Below, in pieces: positions 46,990 to 55,326 of a DNA stretch of 64,000 nucleotides. The first letter of the stretch is position 1, and each line of letters begins with the position of its first letter. Below the pieces are notes generated by a model, which was given only the letters and a program-made list of their open reading frames with translations, searched no databases and was not told where the DNA came from. The translations under genes and the position numbers were made by a program. The stretch comes from Mammaliicoccus vitulinus (GTDB lineage Bacteria > Bacillota > Bacilli > Staphylococcales > Staphylococcaceae): the NCBI RefSeq assembly GCF_029024305.1, contig NZ_CP118974.1:2573069-2637068 (forward strand), given 5' to 3'.

Positions 46990-47869
46990 TCAATGTCCTC
47001 CTTGTTATTTTTAATAACTTTCGTTCTTTCAATCTTCTTCCGTACTCTACAGGCACCATCTATATAACACTTTTTTACTTAAAAATTAGTGCAAATTCTG
47101 TCATTTCTTGCGATTTGCTCCTCTAGTCTCAACTAAATCTACACTTAATCATTTTACATTCTTACCAAATTAATTTATTTCTAAACTCTAAATTATTGAC
47201 TGTCACAAGCAACCAACAGGATTGCGAAGTGGCAGAAAGAACGAACTTCAAGCCTGCGATGAAGTGAAGTTCCTATTAGTCTAATTGCTAACTCTAAGTA
47301 ACAATTTAAATAACCTTCTTCTATACACTATATAAATAAAAACATCGTAAGATGTTGTATAATATCAAGTCATCTTCTAGTCACTATTTACAAGCACGTG
47401 ATGACTATTATAAAAATTAAGTCTATACGCCATATGAATATACATACAACCTTTATCATATTCCTATTCAACAAATAGACCTACCCAATAACTTATTAAA
47501 AGTAAAAAGATAGATCTATAAGCTTACTATTTCATTATGCTTATGTTCCAATATGTAATTATATAAATCCTAAGAGTTTCATAAATAGAAACCTATAATA
47601 TATGTATTTATTCCAAAATGAAGATCGAAAAGAATCCAATCTTGTAATATGACGATGTTCGACATTCATCATTATGTAAATCAAAAAAATGCAAGGATAT
47701 GTAAAGAAGAAAGAGATTTAAACCGTCAATTAGACTATAATTATATATTATCACATTTATTTTTTTGTCAAGTATAGAGATTGATTAATTATAACTCTTT
47801 TAATGTATATATGTCAACTTTAAGATACCTACAATATTTAATTTTGATTCAATAGAAGTTAGAACATTA
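46990..47869. other. 880-bp spacer in the island, hairpins but no clear gene
   Basis: Visible structures: GAACTTCA (47243-47250) with its exact complement TGAAGTTC (47265-47272); AACATC/GATGTT near 47350; AGTCATC...GATGACT near 47371-47405. The stretch lies directly upstream of the replication-type gene, where an island origin would be expected. I cannot identify iterons or a known origin type. Confidence 0.4.
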
Positions 47870-48319
47870 ATGATTGAAGATGAACCATATTTTGTTGGTA
47901 AAGATGTTGCGAATGTTTTGGGATATAAGAATACAAGAGAAGCATTGAAATATCATGTAGACAATGAAGTTAAAAAAGATGGGGTAGCAATTTACGACTC
48001 CATTGGTAGAGCTCAAAAACCAGTAGTGATTAATGAATCAGGCTTATACAGTTTAATCTTCTCTTCAAAGTTAGAATCAGCTAAACAGTTTAAACGTTGG
48101 GTTACATCAGAAGTATTGCCTACATTAAGAAAGACTGGAAGATACATCATTAATACAACTAATGGTAACAATAGAAGAATGGATAGTTACATGATTGAAG
48201 ATCCAGTTGAGCGTGCATATGCTTGGATAGAAGAACAAAAGGTTAAAGCAAGTTTGAAAGAAATCATAGAAACACCACCTAACACAATTGAAAGGTGGTG
48301 CAAGTCATTAATATATTAG
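47834..48319 (+). pseudogene. BRO-family antirepressor remnant, truncated at both ends
   Basis: The frame from the ATG at 47870 gives 149 residues, but homology to the BRO N-terminal domain starts at least ten codons earlier (FNFDSIEVRTL before MIEDEPYFVGKDVANVLGY), in an upstream frame with no ATG/GTG/TTG after the last stop codon at 47801-47803. The domain continues through GLYSLIFSSKLESAKQFKRWVTSEVLPTLRKTG. The C-terminal KilA-C-type half is missing; an unusual short tail ends at residue 149. It is probably a dead phage antirepressor, possibly still translated from the internal ATG. Confidence 0.7.
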
Positions 48320-49184
48320 ATTATATTCAAAATTATAGCTAACTTAATTAAGTCAATAAACTAAACGATATACTACTTAAATCAATGGTAGGTGAGATAA
48401 TAACATGCACACCATAAGATACATATATAATCATTAACTGACAGAAAATCAATCAGCATTCTACAAGCCCATACCGTGAGTATATGCTTAAAGTTAATAT
48501 CCTATTACTTATTATCCAACCTTGTTCAACCGTTCTATATACGCTTGATTACGCTACTAGAATTTGATATTTGAGTTATTTAACTTTAAATGTTCTGAAT
48601 GATAAAATCTCAATTTTATTTCTAAAATTTTCATAAGATTGATTTTAAAAATTTAAAGAATAAATATTTTAAGTCTAATTTTCTCTAAATAGACAGTTAG
48701 AAAAAGTTCATCTGTTATACAAGTACCTGCAAGTATGTTTTTAAAACTAATTTCCTGTAGTCAAAAACATTGATTTGACAACCTTTGTACAGTGTATAAT
48801 TACTTAATTAAACTAATGTTCTAATCATTTTGCAGCAAAAAATAGTATAGCAACGCCCCTTGTTTTCTAGTATTATTTACCAAATTATCCAACTATCCTT
48901 ATTGTGAAATTTTCACAATATAATCTATTTTAATTGAATTTTCATATTCTATCTTCTTCGAGATAACTGATTATTTTACAAATATTCTGTTCAGTCTCCA
49001 ATTTAAATTTAAGATGTTACGATAAATTAGCGTATTCAGTGCAAAAACATTTAAATGTAAATTCCATTCTTCAAATCACTAATATAACAAGTACTAGGGG
49101 GATAGTTTTAGATTCACAATTTCAGTGATTTATTTTAAATGAGCTAACTGATACAAACTCATGCGAATGACATGTTTTTAATTA
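48320..49184. other. 865-bp gene-poor region of the island
   Basis: I see no gene. The only standout is a perfect operator-like palindrome at 48901-48919. AT content is high and several short inverted repeats occur. Confidence 0.5.
48901..48919. promoter_or_regulatory. 19-bp palindrome, operator-like
   Basis: ATTGTGAA and TTCACAAT are perfect complements around ATT. Size and symmetry fit a dimeric repressor site, for example a phage-type regulator lost from or located outside this island. Confidence 0.4.
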
Positions 49185-49370
49185 TTACTCAACCGCTTCA
49201 ACAATTTTTATTTCATTGTCCAACTCACTTTTAATTATTATTGTTTCACCATTTGACAATCGTAATAATGAAACAACATCTTGAACTTCATTGTTCTTAA
49301 GTTGACTCATTTCATTTTCGTTTAATATTTTATTACCTACTAATTGTAATTCTATGATACTATCTTTCAT
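49185..49370 (-). CDS. Small protein downstream of the integrase
   Basis: This 61-residue acidic protein is not recognised. It contains ELQLVGNKILNENEMSQLKNNEVQDVVSLLRLSNGETIIIKSELDNEIKIVEAVE-type sequence in three pieces: an N-terminal strand, a helix and a C-terminal beta hairpin. Its ATG lies one base after the integrase stop codon, and a ribosome binding site (AAAGGAG) is in the integrase end, so it is cotranscribed. An excision or regulatory role is a guess from position only. Confidence 0.6.
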   Translation of the reverse strand: MKDSIIELQLVGNKILNENEMSQLKNNEVQDVVSLLRLSNGETIIIKSELDNEIKIVEAVE

Positions 49371-49371
49371 C

Positions 49372-50382
49372 TTATTTTCTCCTTTTATTTCTTAATTTGT
49401 TATACTTTCTTGTATTTACTATACTATTTAATGGACTGTATTCTTCACTCTGATTCAATACATCTTCTATTGATAAGTGTGTGTATATTTCAGTTGTAGT
49501 TATTTTTTTATGTCCTAATATTTTTTGCAATACATTGATACTTCCACCATTTTTTAAAAATAAAGTTGAAGCGGTATGCCTAAACATATGTGGTGTAATA
49601 TGAGTGCTAATTTTAAATTGCTTTAAATATCTATTTAATGCTGATCTAAAATTATTAGGAGTCATAACAGTTCCATACTGCGTAAGAAATATATAATCGC
49701 TACGAAACTCTTTTGTTTCTTCTATTAATTCAATCAATAATTTTTTCGTTTTATTAGAAAACGGTACATATCTATATTGATTCGATTTAGTTTCACCAAA
49801 GTATATAGTGTTAGTTTCAAAATCAATGTCTTCAACCTTCATGTTTAACACTTCATTTATCCTCCCGAATGTATCTAATAATACATGTATAATTACTATC
49901 ATTCTAAAATCTGTATAGTAATTTTTATCTAAACTATCTATCAACTTATTAATATCATCTTCGGGAATAGTTTTAATTCTTTCTTCTTGTCTTTTTACAG
50001 TTTTAATTTTCTTAAAAGGATTACTTTCAATATACTCTAGATCAACTAATACTTGATATATTGATTTACAAGCTTTTAGATAAGTATTTACAGTAGTTGG
50101 CTTAATACCTCGTACTCTTCCTGTATTATGAAATCTGTCTAAATAATACACTTTGTCTTTAAGTAAATATTCAATAAATTGACTTGCTTTACGCATCTTT
50201 AATTCATACAAATTTAGATTTTTATCAAAATATATATCAAATTCTTTAAACACTCTTTTATATACATCAAAAGTTTTAGGTGATAAATTTTGAGATTGTT
50301 TATAACTGATTACAATTGACCTAATTTCATTAAGACTCTTATTGTCAAAATTATTTATTGAAGTATTTCTTATCCTTTTCAT
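49372..50382 (-). CDS. int: Tyrosine recombinase (island integrase)
   Basis: I start at the ATG at 50382, with AAAGGAGG eight bases upstream; the frame extends three codons into that binding site. The 336-residue protein has a SAM-like core-binding N-terminal domain (ISYKQSQNLSPKTFDVYKRVFKEF) and a catalytic domain with R174 (FGRINEVL), K199 (ETKSNQYR), H265 and R268 (HMFRHTA), H291 (GHKK) and Y300 (EIYTHL), all required residues present. It lies 214 bp from the ychF-proximal repeat and reads inward. Three copies of GTAATGTG(T/G)TCTTT flank the ends and may be its arm sites. Confidence 0.95.
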   Translation of the reverse strand: MKRIRNTSINNFDNKSLNEIRSIVISYKQSQNLSPKTFDVYKRVFKEFDIYFDKNLNLYELKMRKASQFIEYLLKDKVYYLDRFHNTGRVRGIKPTTVNTYLKACKSIYQVLVDLEYIESNPFKKIKTVKRQEERIKTIPEDDINKLIDSLDKNYYTDFRMIVIIHVLLDTFGRINEVLNMKVEDIDFETNTIYFGETKSNQYRYVPFSNKTKKLLIELIEETKEFRSDYIFLTQYGTVMTPNNFRSALNRYLKQFKISTHITPHMFRHTASTLFLKNGGSINVLQKILGHKKITTTEIYTHLSIEDVLNQSEEYSPLNSIVNTRKYNKLRNKRRK

Positions 50383-50478
50383 AAAAAACACCTCCTTTCA
50401 ACTAAATTAAATGTTGAAAGAAAGTGCATTAATTGAACCAAATTCGTTGTTTACGTAATCTTACAGTACTTACGACAA

Positions 50479-50492
50479 GTAATGTGGTCTTT
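50479..50492 (+). promoter_or_regulatory. Candidate integrase arm-type site (right, 1)
   Basis: GTAATGTGGTCTTT, one base different from the copies at 50535 and 38676. Confidence 0.55.
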
Positions 50493-50534
50493 ACCGAAAA
50501 GGTAAAAAGCCAAAATACATAAACAACTAAAAAT

Positions 50535-50548
50535 GTAATGTGTTCTTT
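50535..50548 (+). promoter_or_regulatory. Candidate integrase arm-type site (right, 2)
   Basis: GTAATGTGTTCTTT, identical to the 38676 site and 48 bp from the ychF-proximal repeat. Confidence 0.6.
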
Positions 50549-50594
50549 ACTGTTTTAAAACTTACTTAAATCATTGTCATGAAGGCCTTTATCT

Positions 50595-51695
50595 CTACAC
50601 ATTAAATCTAAAGTGTACGACGTCTCCGTCTTTCATAAGATATTCTTTACCTTCTAATCTTACTTTACCCGCTTCTTTTGCACCGTTCATACCATTATTA
50701 TTTAATAAATCATCATAGCTCACGGTTTCTGCTCTAATGAAGCCTCTTTCAAAGTCTGTATGAATGATTCCCGCACATTGTGGTGCTGTCATGCCTTCTA
50801 TAAATGTCCAAGCTCTTACTTCTTGTTCACCTGCTGTAAAGTATGTTGCTAATCCTAACAAGTCATATGAAGCGCGAATTAATTTGTCTAATCCTGCTTC
50901 TTCTACGCCTAAATCTTCTAAGAACATTTCACGATCTTCTTCGTCTAATGTTGCTAATTCTTCTTCGATTTTTGCTGAAATAACAATAACTTCTGATCCT
51001 TCGTTACTTGCATATTCTTCAATTTTTTGTACGTATTCGTTGTCTTCTGGGCTTGCTACTTCGTCTTCTGCTACGTTTGCTACGTATAGCATTGGTTTTG
51101 CTGTTAATAAGCTCAAATGTTTCACGATTACTTGTTCTTCAGGTGTGAATTCTAAGCTTCTTACTGGCTCGTTGTTTTCTAATGTCTCTTTAATTTTTGC
51201 TAACACTTTTTCTTCTGCAACTGCGTCTTTGTCTTTCTGTTTCGCCATTTTTATGACTCTGTCATAACGCTTTTCGACTGACTCAAGGTCTGCTAGCACT
51301 AATTCCATATTGATGACTTCAATATCATCTATAGGATCTACTTTACCTGATACGTGCGTTACATTTTCGTCTACAAATGCCCGCACAACTTGGCAGATTG
51401 CGTCTACTTCACGAATATGTGATAAGAATTTATTTCCTAATCCTTCACCTTTAGATGCACCTTTAACAATACCTGCTATATCTGTAAATTCAAATGCTGT
51501 TGGTACTGTTTTCTTAGGTTTAACTAATTTCGTAAGTTCTTGTAAACGTTGATCTGGTACTTCAACGATACCTACGTTTGGATCGATTGTTGCGAATGGA
51601 TAGTTCGCTGCTAATGCTCCTGCTTTTGTAATTGCGTTAAATAGTGTTGATTTACCTACGTTAGGTAATCCGACTATGCCAGCTGTTAATGCCAT
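50595..51695 (-). CDS. ychF: Ribosome-associated GTPase/ATPase YchF (Obg family)
   Basis: The 366-residue protein has the Obg/YchF G domain (GLPNVGKSTLFNAIT at 8-22, DIAGIVKGASKGEGLG), a coiled-coil insertion and the C-terminal TGS domain (AWTFIEGMTAPQCAGIIHTDFERGFIRAETV...). YchF hydrolyses ATP and affects stress responses and ribosome-related processes. The final 61 bp are duplicated at 38614-38674 by the island insertion; the protein is intact. DUF951 lies 3 bp upstream, as in other staphylococci. Its original terminator is now about 12 kb downstream on the far side of the island. Confidence 0.97.
   Translation of the reverse strand: MALTAGIVGLPNVGKSTLFNAITKAGALAANYPFATIDPNVGIVEVPDQRLQELTKLVKPKKTVPTAFEFTDIAGIVKGASKGEGLGNKFLSHIREVDAICQVVRAFVDENVTHVSGKVDPIDDIEVINMELVLADLESVEKRYDRVIKMAKQKDKDAVAEEKVLAKIKETLENNEPVRSLEFTPEEQVIVKHLSLLTAKPMLYVANVAEDEVASPEDNEYVQKIEEYASNEGSEVIVISAKIEEELATLDEEDREMFLEDLGVEEAGLDKLIRASYDLLGLATYFTAGEQEVRAWTFIEGMTAPQCAGIIHTDFERGFIRAETVSYDDLLNNNGMNGAKEAGKVRLEGKEYLMKDGDVVHFRFNV
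50596..50656. repeat. Right attachment repeat, within ychF 3' end
   Basis: 61 bp, 60 identical to 38614-38674. It is the coding end of ychF and the presumed core of the integrase target. Confidence 0.93.
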
Positions 51696-51698
51696 ATG

Positions 51699-51896
51699 TT
51701 ATTCACCTTGTCCTTTTTCAATTATTTTTTTTATTTTTTTATTAAATTCTTGTCTAGGTAGCATGATGCTACGAGAACACTCTTCACATTTAATTCTAAC
51801 ATCTGCACCGAGTCTTATGATTTTAAATCTATTAAACCCACATGCGTGTTGTTTTTTCATTTCAACGATATCATTTAAATTATACGATTTCATCAT
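51699..51896 (-). CDS. DUF951 small protein
   Basis: The 65-residue protein has the layout of DUF951 (YyzM-like): NDIVEMKKQHACGFNRFKIIRLGADVRIKCEECSRSIMLPR. Cysteines and a KKQHACG(x)N motif suggest metal or nucleic-acid binding, but its function is unknown. It sits between mscS and ychF, 3 bp from ychF, exactly as in the ancestral order of Firmicutes, and is cotranscribed with ychF. A Met-Met start follows GGAGGCAG. Confidence 0.9.
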   Translation of the reverse strand: MMKSYNLNDIVEMKKQHACGFNRFKIIRLGADVRIKCEECSRSIMLPRQEFNKKIKKIIEKGQGE

Positions 51897-51919
51897 ATGA
51901 CTGCCTCCCGAGTAGATGA

Positions 51920-52804
51920 TTATTGAATGTTGTTAGGATTATACGAAACCATAGTTGGTATAGGTGCTTGTATACCTTCTTTATCGAAGAATGATTTTAT
52001 TTCTCTTCTTAAGATTCTTGCACCCGACGTATGTTCATTAGGTTCTGTTTCACCTGCAATTTTTATTGTTGCTTCTCCTGCTGTAACCGTTTCTACACCT
52101 AAAATTTCTGGGTCTTTGATGAAGATTTCGTATTTCTCTTTAAGTGTAGGTAAAAATTCATTTAATTTACTTTCTACTTCGTTTAAATCTTCTTTAATGG
52201 ATACGGGTATTTCCACGATTGCCATACCATTATGAATTGAAAAGTTCACAATCTCATTCATCGTACCATTTGGAAGTATCGTTAAATCTCCTGCAAATGA
52301 TAAAATTCTCGTAGATCTCATTCCTATTGATTGTACAGTACCTTCAGCAACAGTTGTACCCGTTGTATTAATTTTTACATAATCTCCAACATCAAATTGA
52401 TTTTCAAAAATAATAAAGAATCCTGTTATGACATCTTTCACTAACGTTTGTGCTCCGAAACCAATAGCTAAACCTACAACACCTGCACCTGCAATAATAC
52501 TTTCAACTCTTATACCTAAATTGCTTAATATTGTTGTAACCACAATAAACCACACTACATATGAAATGACATTTTGTAGTAAGTTTACCATCGTTTTAGC
52601 ACGCTTGTTAGACTTCCCTATCCTCTTAGTTCCGTATTTAGTAGTAAAGAATTTTTCAACAACTTTATGGAGAACCTTTATAATAATAAATGCTAATACA
52701 ACATAAAATATTCCGATTAAAATTTGTTCTATCCATTTCTGCCAATTCTCAGGATTCATAAATGGGTCTATCATTTTATGAATGATATTCATAATTTTAT
52801 CCAA
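51920..52804 (-). CDS. mscS: Small-conductance mechanosensitive channel, MscS family (YkuT-like)
   Basis: The 294-residue protein has three N-terminal hydrophobic segments with the pore helix (IIAGAGVVGLAIGFGAQTLVKDVITGFFII), the MscS beta domain (VGDYVKINTTGTTVAEGTVQSIGMRSTRILSFAGDL) and the alpha/beta cytoplasmic domain. It opens on hypo-osmotic shock. Shorter than YggB types but normal for YkuT. It lies between spo0J (13 bp upstream) and DUF951, reading in the same direction, so it is probably part of the spo0J-mscS-DUF951-ychF unit. Confidence 0.93.
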   Translation of the reverse strand: MDKIMNIIHKMIDPFMNPENWQKWIEQILIGIFYVVLAFIIIKVLHKVVEKFFTTKYGTKRIGKSNKRAKTMVNLLQNVISYVVWFIVVTTILSNLGIRVESIIAGAGVVGLAIGFGAQTLVKDVITGFFIIFENQFDVGDYVKINTTGTTVAEGTVQSIGMRSTRILSFAGDLTILPNGTMNEIVNFSIHNGMAIVEIPVSIKEDLNEVESKLNEFLPTLKEKYEIFIKDPEILGVETVTAGEATIKIAGETEPNEHTSGARILRREIKSFFDKEGIQAPIPTMVSYNPNNIQ

Positions 52805-52817
52805 AATTCTGCACCTC

Positions 52818-53654
52818 TTATTCTTCTAGCAATAATTCCATAATTCTCTTATATTCATCTTCAGAATTAAATTCAATAGATATTTTACCTGCTTTTTTTG
52901 TCTTTGAAATATCAATGTTAGTTCCATATTTCTCTTTTAATTGATATTCATGTTTAACTAAAAAGTTTGGCTTGCTCTTTCTTGCTTTTCTTGTCTTCCC
53001 ATGATCATTAGCATTCAAAAATTTTATATATTCTTCTAATGCTCTAACACTCATGCCTTCTTTGACAATTTTTTGTGCTACTTGATTTAATTGATGTTTC
53101 TTTTCTAAACCAAGTAATGTTCGTCCGTGTGCACTTGATAATTTTTCTTCGTTAATTAAACTTTTCACACTTGGAGGTAAGTTAAGCAACCTTAAAACAT
53201 TCGCAATATAAGATCTTGATTTCCCTAATCTATCCGCGACATCTTGCTGTTTTAAATTAAGTTCTTTCATCATCGTGGCATAACTCTTTGCTTCTTCTAA
53301 GGGTTTAAGGTTTTCACGTTGAAGGTTCTCTATAATAGCGAGTTCTAACATTTCTTCATCCGTTAATGATTTAACAATCGCTGGAACTGTATCTTTGCCA
53401 GCTAATTGACTCGCTCTATATCTTCTTTCTCCAACTACGATGTCATAACCTTTAATCGTTTCTCTTACTACTATTGGTTGTAATACACCATGTTGTGAAA
53501 TGGACTGCGTTAAATCTTTCAAAGCTGCTTCATCAAAATAATCTCTCGGTTGATATGGATTCCTTCTTAATTTGGATAAAGGAATTTCAACTATTTTATC
53601 ATGACTCAGATTATAAGAAATCTTTTCAACAAGTTCATGATTTCTTTCTTTCAT
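52818..53654 (-). CDS. parB: Chromosome-partitioning protein Spo0J/ParB
   Basis: The 278-residue protein has the ParB N-terminal CTPase domain (LRRNPYQPRDYFDEAALKDLTQSISQHGVLQPIVVRETIKGYDIVVGERRYRASQLAG), the ENLQRE motif and the parS-binding helix-turn-helix (QQDVADRLGKSRSYIANVLRLL). The GERRY motif and the position next to mscS identify it as Spo0J rather than Noc. It spreads around parS and loads SMC. No soj (parA) gene is adjacent, as in other staphylococci. A parS-like site lies just upstream of its start. Confidence 0.94.
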   Translation of the reverse strand: MKERNHELVEKISYNLSHDKIVEIPLSKLRRNPYQPRDYFDEAALKDLTQSISQHGVLQPIVVRETIKGYDIVVGERRYRASQLAGKDTVPAIVKSLTDEEMLELAIIENLQRENLKPLEEAKSYATMMKELNLKQQDVADRLGKSRSYIANVLRLLNLPPSVKSLINEEKLSSAHGRTLLGLEKKHQLNQVAQKIVKEGMSVRALEEYIKFLNANDHGKTRKARKSKPNFLVKHEYQLKEKYGTNIDISKTKKAGKISIEFNSEDEYKRIMELLLEE

Positions 53655-53681
53655 TTCATCACCACGTCATATCATCTAATT

Positions 53682-53697
53682 TGTTTCACGTAAAACA
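53682..53697. promoter_or_regulatory. parS: parS site (15 of 16 match)
   Basis: TGTTTCACGTAAAACA differs from the consensus TGTTTCACGTGAAACA at one position. It lies 28 bp upstream of the spo0J start codon, between spo0J and the met leader. Confidence 0.88.
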
Positions 53698-53779
53698 TCC
53701 ACAATAGATTATAACAATTTTGTTGATGATATGCACAAAAGAATAATTGACCGATAAGTTAAAATATTCAGAAAAGTTG

Positions 53780-53808
53780 TTGACAAAAAAATAACACCAT
53801 AGTATTGT
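53780..53808 (+). promoter_or_regulatory. Promoter of the met T-box leader
   Basis: TTGACA (53780-53785), 17 bases, TATTGT (53803-53808). It directs the leader RNA of the metICFE operon. Confidence 0.7.
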
Positions 53809-53829
53809 GTAATATATCAACAACGAAAT

Positions 53830-54190
53830 ATAAATTAAAATCACGATAAAAAGGAAAGTAAATCTTACACTGCAATTATCAGAGAGTTCCCATTTGCTGA
53901 AAGGGAATATTGAAAGAAAGATTGAAAATGGCCTTGGAGTGGTGACATCGATATTGAGGTGTCAACGGGATCGCCCGTTATAGCGATACAGTATTAAAGT
54001 CTCTTTAGTGTTGATGGCGTACTGGAATTTGTTTACGATTTTACTGCCATTATATACTCTTACTTAAGAGACCACGTACTTATAGAGGTAGTGTCAGTAA
54101 TGTCATTACAAACAAAGGTGGTACCGCGAGCTAAGCTTTCGTCCTTTACATCCGATTATTTCGGGTTTAAAGGACGGAAGCTTTTTTTAT
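53830..54190 (+). promoter_or_regulatory. Methionine T-box leader
   Basis: The T-box sequence AAGGTGGTACCGCG is at about 54114-54127, followed by a terminator hairpin with AAGCTTTCGTCCTTTA / TAAAGGACGGAAGCTT arms and seven T. Stem I begins with the AGAGAG motif at 53881; the likely specifier is the ATG at 53928-53930 (Met). Uncharged tRNA-Met would pair with it and with the T-box to prevent termination. The leader is longer than the usual ~250 nt, as is known for staphylococcal met leaders. Confidence 0.94.
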
Positions 54191-54219
54191 TTTTTAAATA
54201 CATTAGGGGGACGGCTATT

Positions 54220-55326
54220 ATGAAATCTACTCAACTCGCTCAAATTTCATTAACTAAAGACCATACCGGGGCTACTACAAACCCTATCTATCTTGCAACA
54301 GCCTATCAACATGAAAAATTAGGTTGTTCAACTGGCTTTGATTATACAAGGACTAAAAATCCAACGCGCTCTCAATTTGAAGAAGCTTTTGCCAAATTAG
54401 AAGGTGGAAAATACTCATTTGCAACTTCTAGTGGTATGGCAAGTATTCAATTAATATGTAACTTATTTAAACCAAATGATGAAATACTCGTTTCATTTGA
54501 TTTATATGGTGGCACTTTTAGACTGTTTGAGTTTTACGAAAAACAATACAACATTAAATTTAAATACATCGATTTTTCAAATATTGAAGAAGTTAACGCA
54601 TCTATCAATGATCATACGAAAGCATTCTTTATCGAACCAATATCAAATCCGTTAATGTTCTCTGTAGATTTAGATCCACTTTATGCAATTGCAAAATCTA
54701 AAAATATTTTAACGATTATAGATAATACATTCTTAACACCATACTTATCTACACCATTAAAAGATGGCGCCGATATCGTACTACACTCTGCTACTAAATA
54801 CATAAGTGGTCATAACGATGTATTAGCAGGAATTGTAACAGTTTCTGACGATTACTTAGGTGAATTACTTGGACAATTCCACAATATGATTGGTGCAACA
54901 TTATCACCGTTCGACAGTTATTTATTGCTTAGAGGATTAAAAACGCTTCACTTACGACTTGATCGTGCTACTGAAAATGCTCAAAAGTTAGCCGCTTCAC
55001 TTCAATCAGTTGATAGCATCGACGAAGTATTATATTCCGGTCAAACAGGCATGTTAAGCATTCGATTAAACCACGCTTATAGTGTTGATAGCTTTTTACA
55101 AAATATTGATTTATGTATATTTGCTGAAAGCCTAGGTGGTACTGAAACATTTATCACTTTCCCATATACACAAACACATGTAGACATGGCTGATGAAGAA
55201 AAAGATAAACGCGGCATCGATGAATACTTACTTCGTTTATCAATTGGAATTGAAGACTATGAAGACATTTACGAAGACATACTTCAAGCACTAAAAAATT
55301 CAAGAAAAGAAGGAGTGTCAATATGA
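54220..55326 (+). CDS. metI: Cystathionine gamma-synthase / O-acetylhomoserine sulfhydrylase
   Basis: From the ATG at 54220 (AGGGGG upstream) this is a 368-residue PLP enzyme of the Cys/Met metabolism family, with the ATSSGMASIQL cofactor region, DNTFLTPYLSTPL and the Schiff-base lysine in LHSATKYISGHNDVLAG. It joins an O-acylhomoserine with cysteine or sulfide. The open frame extends upstream through the T-box but that part is not coding. It overlaps metC by 4 bp and is first in the operon. Confidence 0.95.
   Translation: MKSTQLAQISLTKDHTGATTNPIYLATAYQHEKLGCSTGFDYTRTKNPTRSQFEEAFAKLEGGKYSFATSSGMASIQLICNLFKPNDEILVSFDLYGGTFRLFEFYEKQYNIKFKYIDFSNIEEVNASINDHTKAFFIEPISNPLMFSVDLDPLYAIAKSKNILTIIDNTFLTPYLSTPLKDGADIVLHSATKYISGHNDVLAGIVTVSDDYLGELLGQFHNMIGATLSPFDSYLLLRGLKTLHLRLDRATENAQKLAASLQSVDSIDEVLYSGQTGMLSIRLNHAYSVDSFLQNIDLCIFAESLGGTETFITFPYTQTHVDMADEEKDKRGIDEYLLRLSIGIEDYEDIYEDILQALKNSRKEGVSI

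Larger units (their letters stand above)
38614..50656. mobile_element. Integrative island in the 3' end of ychF
   Basis: The element is bounded by 61-bp direct repeats derived from the 3' end of ychF and carries a tyrosine recombinase next to the ychF-proximal repeat, as is usual for integrative islands. Removing it would join ychF directly to its stranded terminator and the rpsF operon, the order found in other Firmicutes. It contains a DUF4041/GIY-YIG nuclease, a resolvase with a small membrane protein, lytM, hypR-merA, an HNH endonuclease, a replication-type protein, an antirepressor remnant, a small protein and the integrase. No capsid, terminase or conjugation genes are seen, so it is likely satellite-like or degraded. 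Confidence 0.9.

Noticed and set aside
46990..47869. Plasmid rolling-circle origin in the island spacer
   Set aside because: There is a perfect 8-bp hairpin but no recognised nick site or Rep of the rolling-circle type nearby.
54091..54219. Extended N-terminus of MetI through the T-box region
   Set aside because: The frame is open by chance in the leader; the T-box, terminator and ribosome binding site at 54206 show that translation starts at 54220.
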